From NCBI RefSeq assembly GCF_031127875.1, contig NZ_JARXIA010000015.1, forward strand, positions 109,823 to 173,822: 64,000 nucleotides of DNA, written 5' to 3'. Within the stretch, counting starts at the first letter, position 1, and every line of letters begins with the position of its first letter. Of the stretch, positions 18,043 through 25,489 are shown piece after piece. The position numbers were made by a program, and so were the translations under genes. This stretch comes from Pelagicoccus sp. SDUM812005. Its GTDB lineage: Bacteria > Verrucomicrobiota > Verrucomicrobiia > Opitutales > Opitutaceae. Under the pieces are notes generated by a model. It was not told where the DNA came from. It made no database searches and saw only the letters and a list, made by a program, of their open reading frames with translations.

Positions 18043-19772
18043 GTTCCAAGTCCATAGCGTATCACGAAACGGGATACTGCGAATTTCCCGCCGCCCTCGA
18101 ACGAGTCGCGGAAGTCTCCGCCTTGCTCAAAGCCTTCTGCCAACGCAACTGCCTAGACGAAACGCTCTGGCCCCAACTCGACCTCGCCATTTGCGAATGC
18201 CTCAACAACGCCGTCGAGCACGGCTGCCAGGAGGACGAATCCCTCGTCGTTAAAGTCAAATGGACCTGGATCGACGAAAAGCTCATCGTCGAAGTCGAAG
18301 ACCCCGGCCCCTATTTCGACCCCGTGAACGACGCCAGCCTCCCGGAAGATCCGACCTCCGAGTCCGGCCGCGGCTACTTCATCATCCAATCCATAGCCGA
18401 ATCCTTCTCCGCCGAAAAGACAGACTACGGACATAAGGTCACCCTCCGCTTCGCCACCCACGCGGCATCCGACATCCTCGTGAAAACCGAGGAAATGTTC
18501 TCCATGCTGCAGAACCTTTCCAATGACCTCAACCTCGCCTACGCCGAGAGAGACATCATCGCCGGACTCGCCCACGACCTCACCCACTGCCCCGCGATCG
18601 AAACGTTCATCGAAAAGAGCGTACAACGCCTGCGCGGATTCGTGGATCTGACCCAAGCAAACGTCTGGACCCTCGAGAGCGACGGCAGCCTAGAAAACGC
18701 GTACCACGAAAGCGGCGATCAATTGGAAATCCGCGAAGCCGTGATCTCCCGCGATCAAGCCTGCGCCTGCACCACTGTCATCGCCTCGGAGAAGGAGCTC
18801 TGCGTAGAACACTGCAGCCACCTCGACGAGACAGATCCCTTGTACGAAAAATCTGGATGCGCCATCGTGCTGCCCATTCTCTACCAACGGGATTGCCTCG
18901 GCACCATTGCCCTGCATGCCGCCGAGCACAGTACAAAGGTTCTCTTCGAAACAACGCTCCCCCTCGCCCGCACTTTCGCCCAATTTCTCGGACTGGCCTA
19001 CACCAGCGTCAAAACCTTCCGTCATCGGGAAGAGCACGAACGTTCACAAACCCAGCTTCAGGTCGCTGCGGAAATCCAGCAATCGCTCCTTCCCTCGTCG
19101 TATCCAAGCAACCAATACTGCCGCTCCACTGGCCGCTGCGTCGCAGCCATGGCCGTCGGCGGAGACTACGTGGACGCCATCGAGATTCGCGACGCGGGCT
19201 TGCTCATCGTGATCGCAGACGTAATGGGCAAAGGCGTTCCCGCCGCCCTGCTGGCGACTATTTTCCGCACCGCCATCCGCTCCCGCCTCAATCTCGCCGA
19301 AACGCCGGGCTGGTTGCTAGCCAAGATCAACAAGCAGATCTACGACGAGCTGGGCCACCTCAACATGTTCATCACCGCCCAAGCTGCCTTCCTCTCCTAC
19401 GAAAAGAAGGTGCTAAAGCTCGCCAGCGCCGGACACTGCCCCGCCATTCTCCTCGATTCGAAAACAAACGAAACCGAACTGCTCGAAGCCGACGGCATGC
19501 CGCTAGGCATCGACCCCAGCGACTTGTACGAAGAAAACCTGATCCAACTTTCGGATACATCAAAGGTACTCTTCATAACCGACGGATTCTACGAAGCGGA
19601 AAATCCCAAGGGCGATATGCTCGGCATGGATCGGCTCGTCAAAGCCATCCCCAAGATTTGGGAGGACGGGCTCGAATCCGTCCCCAACAAGGCCTTCGGC
19701 ATCGTGTCCGAATTTGCAAAGGGTCGCTCCGCTACCGACGACCAGACCATGATGGCCCTGGAAATCCTCTAG
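18039..19772 (+). CDS. Partner-switching regulator: RsbW-like ATPase, GAF and PP2C phosphatase domains
   Basis: A 577-residue protein starting at the ATG that overlaps the previous stop. Residues 1-145 form an RsbW-like HATPase domain: ICECLNNAVEHG (N box), VEDPGPYFDP and SGRGYFII. A GAF-like sensor follows at about 180-330. The C-terminal SpoIIE/RsbU-type PP2C phosphatase spans about 345-577, with AVGGDYVDAIEI, IADVMGKGVPAALLA and a final ATDDQTMM supplying metal-binding aspartates. Kinase/anti-sigma and phosphatase activities on one chain would phosphorylate and dephosphorylate a STAS partner; the STAS gene at 15049-15363 is the obvious candidate. Its place at the end of the polysaccharide operon suggests control of exopolysaccharide or biofilm output (inference). 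Confidence 0.85.
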   Translation: MSSKSIAYHETGYCEFPAALERVAEVSALLKAFCQRNCLDETLWPQLDLAICECLNNAVEHGCQEDESLVVKVKWTWIDEKLIVEVEDPGPYFDPVNDASLPEDPTSESGRGYFIIQSIAESFSAEKTDYGHKVTLRFATHAASDILVKTEEMFSMLQNLSNDLNLAYAERDIIAGLAHDLTHCPAIETFIEKSVQRLRGFVDLTQANVWTLESDGSLENAYHESGDQLEIREAVISRDQACACTTVIASEKELCVEHCSHLDETDPLYEKSGCAIVLPILYQRDCLGTIALHAAEHSTKVLFETTLPLARTFAQFLGLAYTSVKTFRHREEHERSQTQLQVAAEIQQSLLPSSYPSNQYCRSTGRCVAAMAVGGDYVDAIEIRDAGLLIVIADVMGKGVPAALLATIFRTAIRSRLNLAETPGWLLAKINKQIYDELGHLNMFITAQAAFLSYEKKVLKLASAGHCPAILLDSKTNETELLEADGMPLGIDPSDLYEENLIQLSDTSKVLFITDGFYEAENPKGDMLGMDRLVKAIPKIWEDGLESVPNKAFGIVSEFAKGRSATDDQTMMALEIL

Positions 19773-19787
19773 CCGGGAAAAAGGCCG

Positions 19788-20438
19788 CTACCGCAAAGGG
19801 CGCTCGGACTGCAGACGGCTCGCCGTCCGCGACACGTCGATTCCCAAGCCGTCATGAGCCAAAAATTCCGGATCCAAGGTTTCCAGCAAGACCGATACAA
19901 AGCGCTTGGCCTCCTCCTCCGAAAACACGGAGCCGGTGAACGGCAGCTGCAGCAATCCGGCGCGGATCCGACGTTCCCGTTGCGCCAAGCCGTGCATCAG
20001 ACGGTAGCAAGCATAGTTGGCCAGAGCCGTGCCTGCCGAGTGCGAGGGAATCGCCATGAACTGCGACGCCGTCAACTTGCTCGCGAGCTCCCGGTAGGGC
20101 AAGGTCGTCCAGTAGCCGGGATCGCCCGCGGATTCGATGACCTTCCCACGCGGCCGCCGCCCGATCGCGTCTTTCTGCGAAACATCCGTTTCGTTAATGG
20201 CAATCCGCTCGATCGAGATGGAATCGCTCACTCTTTCTGAAAAAAGCACGATCGCGTCCCACGGCTGGTCGAGCAGCGCGTCGAGCGGCTTGAAGCAGTC
20301 GTCCCACCGAGCAGGCAAAGACAAAGACTCGACCCTATGGTGTTCGCGGTCGACCGCCGCTAAACTCGCAACACATTGACAAGCAAGCGACTGCGCAGAA
20401 GCGTCGATCGATTCGAGTCCAGCCAACAGTAAATTCAT
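19788..20438 (-). CDS. Pyrrolidone-carboxyl peptidase (C15)-like protein with lost catalytic residues
   Basis: The 216-residue length and layout match peptidase C15 (pyroglutamyl peptidase I). The region SISIERIAIN keeps the catalytic Glu strand. The segment HSAGTALANYACYRLMHGL aligns with the family motif SAGTxVCNxxxYxxMH but has Ala (codon GCC) where the nucleophilic Cys should be. AGLLQLPF aligns with AGFIHVPF and has Gln for the catalytic His. A Cys three residues later (YACY) is not at the catalytic place. It is therefore probably not a peptidase, and may bind N-terminal pyroglutamate or a related ligand. It converges with the regulator gene and lies 15 nt from its end. Confidence 0.65.
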   Translation of the reverse strand: MNLLLAGLESIDASAQSLACQCVASLAAVDREHHRVESLSLPARWDDCFKPLDALLDQPWDAIVLFSERVSDSISIERIAINETDVSQKDAIGRRPRGKVIESAGDPGYWTTLPYRELASKLTASQFMAIPSHSAGTALANYACYRLMHGLAQRERRIRAGLLQLPFTGSVFSEEEAKRFVSVLLETLDPEFLAHDGLGIDVSRTASRLQSERPLR

Positions 20439-20539
20439 AGCTCAAAACGGTAGCGGATAACCACCTAGGGTCAAAGCTGCTCCCGCAATTATTAACGAAT
20501 TTACTTCCACGCCTGCTCGGAATTTTCGGCCCTACGGAC

Positions 20540-20827
20540 CTATTCGGCCTCCACCGCTTCCGGCATCTTGCGGTAAAAGCTTCGCTTCTTTCCCACGCCG
20601 CCTACGCATTGGCATTCAGCCAAACGCTCGACCTCCAAACACAGGGCCTCGATCTCGGAGCGCTCCGCCTTGAAGGCGATCTTGATGAGCTCCTCCCTCT
20701 CGAAAGCCTTGCGGAGCTCCACCACTACAGGCTCAGCCAAGCCGTTCTTCCCCACATGCAATGCGGGCTTCAAACGCTGAGCGTAGCCACGAAGCTCTGA
20801 CTTTTCCTTGCTGCTAAGCAAATTCAT
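20540..20827 (-). CDS. yhbY: YhbY-family (CRM domain) RNA-binding protein
   Basis: A 95-residue single CRM domain protein. LSSKEKSELRGYAQRL, the GKNGL loop (the family GxxG motif) and ELIKIAF strand are typical of YhbY, which associates with pre-50S ribosomal particles. C-terminal QCVGGVGKKRSFYRK corresponds to the QxIGRxxvLYR segment. It is a housekeeping ribosome assembly factor. It lies on the - strand just 31 nt after the end of the upstream kinase gene, so readthrough transcription from that gene is possible. Confidence 0.9.
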   Translation of the reverse strand: MNLLSSKEKSELRGYAQRLKPALHVGKNGLAEPVVVELRKAFEREELIKIAFKAERSEIEALCLEVERLAECQCVGGVGKKRSFYRKMPEAVEAE

Positions 20828-20858
20828 GCAGCTCTCTTGGGAAGGTCCGCCTCGAATG

Positions 20859-22550
20859 TCAATCGAGAGATAGCTCCGCTCGAGCTCGGTTCAGGCTCTC
20901 CTCCAAGCGCTCCAGGGTCAAGGGCTTGGAAAGGTAATCGTTCATCCCGGACTGGATGCAGCGCTCCTTGTCGCCCTGCAAGGCATGGGCCGTCACCGCA
21001 ATGATATAGGCGCCGGAACTCTCGTCCCCCGCCTCCCCTTCGCGGATCATGCGCGTCGTCTCCATCCCGTTGATCGGAGCCATGCGCACGTCCATCAACA
21101 CGATGTGGAACTCGCCGCTCTTCATCTTCTTCAGGGCGTCGACCCCGTTGGTAACCGTTTCCGCCTTGTATCCAAGGTGTTGCGACAGCTTGGAGGTGAT
21201 GAGCAAATTGTTCGGGTTGTCGTCCACTACCAGCAACCGAAGCGGGGCATTCTCCTTCAAGGCTCCTGTGGCAGTTTTTTCAGAAGATTTCATTAGATCC
21301 TTTTCCTCTACATTCGCCCTGGAGTTCAAAGGGCGAACACCAGGATTTTTGCGCGGTAGGTGTATTTCTAAGGTAAATACGCTGCCCTTATCAAGCTCAG
21401 TTCTCTCAATCCAAATATCCCCGCGCATCGCCTCGCACAGCCGCTTGCAAATCGCTAGCCCCAACCCCGTGCCTTCCTGCCCCCTCTCGCCCCTGCCATG
21501 GGCCTGCGCAAAGGGGCAAAACAGGGATCGAATCCGCTCGGGAGCGATCCCGATCCCGGTATCCTCAATGCGAACCCGTAGGCACAAATGCCCTGCGTAT
21601 TCGCTCGTAGTGGTTGACGCCGTAAGCGAAATTTCCCCTGCGCGCGTAAATTTGTAGGCGTTGCCGAGCAGGTTGATCAGGATCTGCTTCACCCGCGTCT
21701 CGTCCCCGACCAAAAGCTCGGCGCTCACCCGCTGGCAATCGACCTTGAAGTCGATGGCATGGTTTCGCGTCTTTGCCCCCATGATGGCCTGCACCTCCAG
21801 GAAAATCGACGACAAGTCCAAGTCCTCGCACTCGAGCTCCAGATGACCGGAGTCCACCTTCGAATAATCGAGAACCTGGCCGATCAAATCGATCAGCAGC
21901 TTCCCGCTGTGCGTAATGGCATCCACGTATTCGGACTGCTCTCGCGTGAGCCGAGTGTTCGAAAGCAAATCGCAAAAACCGATCACCGCATTCATTGGGG
22001 TCCGGATCTCGTGCGACATGTTCGCCAGGAAATCCGTCTTGGCCTGGCTCTCCGTCTTCCCGTACTCGATTTCGGCCTTCGCCGCTTGCAAAGCCGTTTC
22101 CAACTCCCGGTTCGCCTTGGCGATATCGTGGAACATGTCCCGCATCTCCGCCAACTTCGAAACCGTGGCGTCGATTCCATCCGTAGCAGGCGCCCCTTTT
22201 TGGCAAACCCGCAGCGAGCCGACCACCACCGATTCCACGACGGTGCCGCCTTCCGAAAATTCCGGCATGAAAACCACCGTGCGATCCGCCAAGTCGAAAC
22301 CTCGCATGCGCAGGTTCAAAACGCTCGCCGACCCGCGCAAGGCCAAGACCCACCCATTGAAGAAGCCCTCGCTGTCATCCGCCGTCAGCTTGAAGAAGTC
22401 GCTCGCCTGGCGAGCGCTTGCCAACAAACCCGTCGCCGCCCAGCGCTCCCGCAAAATCCCGGAACAGGACAGGAGGCGCCCGTTGACGTTGAACCGGATC
22501 CAGTCCTCGTAAAGTTGTTCAAGGTGTAGCTCTGGGGTAAGTGAGCGCAT
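20859..22550 (-). CDS. Hybrid histidine kinase with PAS-like N-terminal sensor and receiver
   Basis: A 563-residue kinase. The N-terminal 130 residues form a PAS-like fold with FNVNGRLLSCSG, SVLNLRMRGFDL and RTVVFMPEF strands. They resemble the haem-NO-binding-associated (HNOBA) type sensor region, though no H-NOX gene is nearby. A coiled-coil linker (about 135-175) leads to HisKA with FLANMSHEIRTPMN, and HATPase with LLGNAYKFT, EDTGIGI and GTGLGLAICKRL. A receiver at about 435-555 has LVVDDN and the phospho-Asp in VLMDVRMAPINGM. No transmembrane helix is visible. The 168-nt upstream region probably holds its promoter. Confidence 0.88.
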   Translation of the reverse strand: MRSLTPELHLEQLYEDWIRFNVNGRLLSCSGILRERWAATGLLASARQASDFFKLTADDSEGFFNGWVLALRGSASVLNLRMRGFDLADRTVVFMPEFSEGGTVVESVVVGSLRVCQKGAPATDGIDATVSKLAEMRDMFHDIAKANRELETALQAAKAEIEYGKTESQAKTDFLANMSHEIRTPMNAVIGFCDLLSNTRLTREQSEYVDAITHSGKLLIDLIGQVLDYSKVDSGHLELECEDLDLSSIFLEVQAIMGAKTRNHAIDFKVDCQRVSAELLVGDETRVKQILINLLGNAYKFTRAGEISLTASTTTSEYAGHLCLRVRIEDTGIGIAPERIRSLFCPFAQAHGRGERGQEGTGLGLAICKRLCEAMRGDIWIERTELDKGSVFTLEIHLPRKNPGVRPLNSRANVEEKDLMKSSEKTATGALKENAPLRLLVVDDNPNNLLITSKLSQHLGYKAETVTNGVDALKKMKSGEFHIVLMDVRMAPINGMETTRMIREGEAGDESSGAYIIAVTAHALQGDKERCIQSGMNDYLSKPLTLERLEESLNRARAELSLD

Positions 22551-22718
22551 GTTCGTCTAGTAGAATGAAAAGTGAAACGAGAGACGAGAACTATGCACGC
22601 AACCTCGACGCCTAACAAATCCTAGCTCGCAAAGAGGTCAACTTTACCACGATATTTATAAAAGTACTTAAGGGTCGAATCCGCCTCCGCCGCCCCGTCG
22701 CTTCTTTCCTGCAAAACC

Positions 22719-23009
22719 TTACGTGGGCTTGCTAGGTTTTACCGCCGCCCACATCCGCAGGAGGTACTCGGAAAGGTTGAGCATGCTCAGCTTGCCCATG
22801 CCGCCGCCGACCACGCTCGCGAAATCCGCTTCGTGTCGCGAACGCTCCTCGAAGTACTCCCAAAGCTCGGCATTCAAGATCAAGGCCGCCGTTTCGCGAC
22901 GCCGATTCGTCTCCGCCACTTCCACCACGCGATCGAACCAAAACCGACGCTCCTCCGGCAAGGACTCGATGTAGTCGAAAAGCAGTTGCTCGTATCGGTT
23001 TAGGCTCAT
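22719..23009 (-). CDS. Uncharacterised small protein
   Basis: A 96-residue protein from the ATG at 23009, preceded by a TAGGGG purine run; an in-frame TTG start 18 nt earlier is less likely. It is largely helical and charged, with LNRYEQLLFDYIESLPEERRFW at the N-terminus and AALILNAELWEYFEERSR in the middle, and no signal peptide, cysteine pair or known motif. It lies alone between a histidine kinase gene and an exported protein gene on the same strand. The codon pattern and conserved-looking helices support a real gene. I do not recognise the family. Confidence 0.6.
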   Translation of the reverse strand: MSLNRYEQLLFDYIESLPEERRFWFDRVVEVAETNRRRETAALILNAELWEYFEERSRHEADFASVVGGGMGKLSMLNLSEYLLRMWAAVKPSKPT

Positions 23010-23084
23010 TGCCCCTACCCGTGCCAAGGCCCTACGCCGCTGGCAACTTTTTTATCCAGACCGGTATCCACGCCCCAAATACAG

Positions 23085-24008
23085 TTACCGCAAAGTACGC
23101 TCGCTCAAACCGTTCACCGCTCGCATGTCGCTGACGAACTGCCGGGTAAAGCTGATGAGCTGCACCGCATCCTCGTCGGAGAGGTAGAGCCGCTTGAAGT
23201 CGAAGCGAAGCAGCTTTCCCCGCACCAGGGCATAAGTCATGGTTTGGATCATAGGCTGGCGCAGCTCCTCCCGGTTGGTCTGGAAGACGAACTCCGAAAC
23301 CGCGAAATAGGTAACCATGTCAGGCTCGTCGATGGCGCGAAACCAGTAGCCGTTCTGGAACTCCTTCACGCTCTCGTCGTTCCCCTTCTTGAAGGCAATG
23401 TAGTCCTCGAACTCCCAAAAGTCCTCCCGATCCAGCCGCTGGCGGCGCTCGGCAAGGATCCGCTCCTTGACCTCCTCCTTCACCGGCTCGAAGGCCTCGG
23501 ACGTCATCGAGGTAAACGCATGCTCCTGCGGCACCCAAATCAAGCCGTAGTTGTTCACGTACTTGGAACGGGTAGCCCGCACGAAATCCTGGTTCGTGAT
23601 CGGCAGCACCAGCAATTCCCCCGGCAATCCGCCCTGGGCCTGGGCCCGATAGAAATCCGAAGACGGCTTCACCCCTTCCCAACCATAGTAAGCAGGCACC
23701 CGCAGCTTCAAGGCGCCCGCCCGGATGGTCCATTCATCGAAATAGGCCACCCCGTGCCGGTAGATCGGATCGATCGCTCCCATAGTGGAACGCCGCCGCA
23801 AGCGCGTCCCTTGCGTTTGCACCCTCTCGTTCACGCCCCGTTTCTCCGCGTCCTGGGCCACGCGAGCCAAGGCCGCTTCCGAAGCGGCCGCCATGGGGTC
23901 CTCCTCCGCCTCCTGGCCTCCCAAGCCCGGCAAACAAGCGACCGCCAAGCCGCTCAGGCCCCAAAGGCGCCCCCAACGTTTCCATTCCCTAAAAAGATCC
24001 CTTATCAC
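23085..24008 (-). CDS. Uncharacterised exported protein
   Basis: A 307-residue protein from a GTG at 24008; the frame stays open 261 nt further upstream but that part is Arg/Gly-rich and unlike coding sequence. The chosen start gives a plausible signal peptide: basic RDLFREWKRWGR followed by hydrophobic LWGLSGLAVACLPG, with a possible lipoprotein-type Cys (AVAC). The mature part is acidic/basic mixed with a low-complexity N-terminal segment (about 35-70). A compact domain follows with WVPQEHAFTSM and FWEFEDYIAF. The family is not recognised. A TTGACA element sits about 34 nt before the start. Confidence 0.55.
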   Translation of the reverse strand: MIRDLFREWKRWGRLWGLSGLAVACLPGLGGQEAEEDPMAAASEAALARVAQDAEKRGVNERVQTQGTRLRRRSTMGAIDPIYRHGVAYFDEWTIRAGALKLRVPAYYGWEGVKPSSDFYRAQAQGGLPGELLVLPITNQDFVRATRSKYVNNYGLIWVPQEHAFTSMTSEAFEPVKEEVKERILAERRQRLDREDFWEFEDYIAFKKGNDESVKEFQNGYWFRAIDEPDMVTYFAVSEFVFQTNREELRQPMIQTMTYALVRGKLLRFDFKRLYLSDEDAVQLISFTRQFVSDMRAVNGLSERTLR

Positions 24009-24017
24009 GCGACAGCT

Positions 24018-24047
24018 ATCAGACGGTGCGAGCCGCCCCCTTGTCAA
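24018..24047 (-). promoter_or_regulatory. Candidate sigma-70-type promoter for the gene ending at 23085
   Basis: Reading the - strand, a perfect TTGACA (24047-24042) is followed after 18 nt by TCTGAT (24023-24018). Transcription would start only a few bases before the GTG at 24008, giving a nearly leaderless mRNA, or the true start codon lies further downstream. This is a pattern match only. Confidence 0.25.
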
Positions 24048-24515
24048 TGCGCAGATGCGACAGCCCAGCCGCATGCCCAGCGGGGAAGCCGCAACCAACC
24101 CCAAACGCTTCCCCTTCGCCCGCCAAATTCCGCCCCGCCCCTTCATCCTAAGGGCTTCCCGTAGCCGCGAGCGAGGGCCAAAAAAACTTGTCCCCCAGCG
24201 CCAGTTCCCAATGCTTCGTCCCATGTAAAAAAGCTGTAAGCGAGTTGTTCCAACGACTTTCAGCGACACATTTCCAGGACAGTTAGTTCCTATTTTCCTA
24301 TAGTTGATGTTAGTGGCCGGTCCGGGAGGACCGGCCTACTTCGTTTCTGGAAGCCAGAAGTGTCAAAAACTGGGTAATTCCCCAAAAAGCAGCGCTTTTG
24401 ATATTAGGATTATCCCCGTTCGCGCCGAATAAGTAGGCACAGGCAAAAAGCCGCCGATCGCCGCCCGCGATCGAAGAAAGACTTTAGACTCTTAGTTGGT
24501 TGGTTAACTACAAAA
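24048..24515. other. Gene-poor stretch with one REP-like hairpin
   Basis: About 470 nt between the exported-protein gene and the kor terminator show no credible gene on either strand. The only clear structure is the GGCCGGTCC hairpin at 24315-24336. The part from about 24260 to 24510 is noticeably more AT-rich than its flanks. An unannotated small RNA running rightwards into the terminator hairpin at 24516 is possible, but I see no supporting promoter. Confidence 0.4.
24315..24336. repeat. REP-like palindrome
   Basis: A perfect 9-bp inverted repeat, GGCCGGTCC and GGACCGGCC, around a GGGA loop. It is not followed by a T-run in either direction, so it is not a standard terminator. A related GGACCGG/CCGGTCC hairpin occurs at 57177-57196 between nrdB and nrdA, suggesting a dispersed family. 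Confidence 0.6.
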
Positions 24516-24541
24516 GGCGCTCGAACGAAAGTTCGGGCGCC
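24516..24541 (-). terminator. Intrinsic terminator after korB (works in either direction)
   Basis: An 11-bp stem GGCGCTCGAAC/GTTCGGGCGCC with one T-G wobble pair closes on a stable GAAA tetraloop. It is flanked by AAAA at 24512-24515 and TTTTT at 24543-24547, so transcripts from both sides would end in a U-run. It lies 39 nt beyond the korB stop. Confidence 0.8.
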
Positions 24542-24580
24542 CTTTTTGTATCCAAAAAACAGTGGTCCTGCTTCCGTAGG

Positions 24581-25489
24581 CTAACGCATGCTGGCAAAGG
24601 TCTTGGCAAGCAGTTCCTTGTCGGACTTATGCCCCACCTTCTGGCGCGTGGCCTCCACCAAATCCTTCTCGAGCTTGTTCTTGGTCGGCTGCTGCGTCTC
24701 GTAGTAGACGCCGAACTTCCCCGGCCACGGTTCCTCCGCCAAAGCGAGAGCCGCCGCCATGTCCGACACGTCGTGGACCTCCTCGTCGATCGTCTCGAAG
24801 GCTCCGCCCTTGCGCGGGTTTCCAGCGTCGAAGGCGCCCTTGTAGAACTCGACGCACTCGCTCAGCACCTCGATCACCGAAAAGCCGTCGTGCAGAGCCG
24901 CCCGCTCGTACATTTCCATCATGTGCTTGATCTGCGTCGCATGCGTGCGCGCCACGAAGGTCGCCCCGCTCGAGAGCAGCTTGCGCATCGGGTTGGTGGG
25001 TCGATCGAAGACGCCCCAAGGATCCGTCTTCGACTTGAAGCCCTGCGGCGAAGTCGGAGAGGTCTGCTTCTTGGTCAGCCCGTAGACGAAGTTGTCCATG
25101 ATCACGTAGGTCAGGCGAAAGTTCTTGCGGCCCGCGTGGTCGAGGTGGTTCCCGCCGATCGAAAAGCCGTCGCCGTCGCCCCCAAACACGAAAACGTGCA
25201 AGTCGTCCCGCCCCAGGCTTACGCCCGAAGCGAACGGCAAGGAGCGCCCATGGATGAAATGGCCGCCGTGCGTATTTACGAAGTAAGGAAACCGCGACGA
25301 ACAGCCGATCCCTGCCAGGGTCACGATGTTTTGCTGAGGCAGGTCGAGCTTCTCCAAGGTTTTGTAGTAGGCAGCCAAAACCGCGAAGTCTCCGCAACCG
25401 GGACACCACGTCGGGTGATCCGCTTGCAGGCCTTTTTTGGTCAGGACGCCGCGTTCGGCTTTTACAGGGGTAGGTGTTGCAGTGCTCAT
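24581..25489 (-). CDS. korB: 2-oxoacid:ferredoxin oxidoreductase, beta subunit (2-oxoglutarate type)
   Basis: The 302-residue beta subunit binds thiamine diphosphate. It shows HPTWCPGCGDFAVL (cluster and TPP region), IGCSSRFPYF and GDGDGFSIGGNH (the TPP/Mg motif GDGxxxxIGxxH). The start at 25489 overlaps the korA stop by 4 nt (ATGA on the - strand); an upstream in-frame ATG would reach into korA. With KorA it converts 2-oxoglutarate and CoA to succinyl-CoA, CO2 and reduced ferredoxin, or runs in reverse. KorAB pairs without separate gamma and delta subunits are the aerobic-type enzyme. Confidence 0.92.
   Translation of the reverse strand: MSTATPTPVKAERGVLTKKGLQADHPTWCPGCGDFAVLAAYYKTLEKLDLPQQNIVTLAGIGCSSRFPYFVNTHGGHFIHGRSLPFASGVSLGRDDLHVFVFGGDGDGFSIGGNHLDHAGRKNFRLTYVIMDNFVYGLTKKQTSPTSPQGFKSKTDPWGVFDRPTNPMRKLLSSGATFVARTHATQIKHMMEMYERAALHDGFSVIEVLSECVEFYKGAFDAGNPRKGGAFETIDEEVHDVSDMAAALALAEEPWPGKFGVYYETQQPTKNKLEKDLVEATRQKVGHKSDKELLAKTFASMR

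Noticed and set aside
24470..24550. tRNA or riboswitch before the kor terminator
   Set aside because: No cloverleaf or aptamer pattern could be drawn; the only stable structure is the terminator hairpin.
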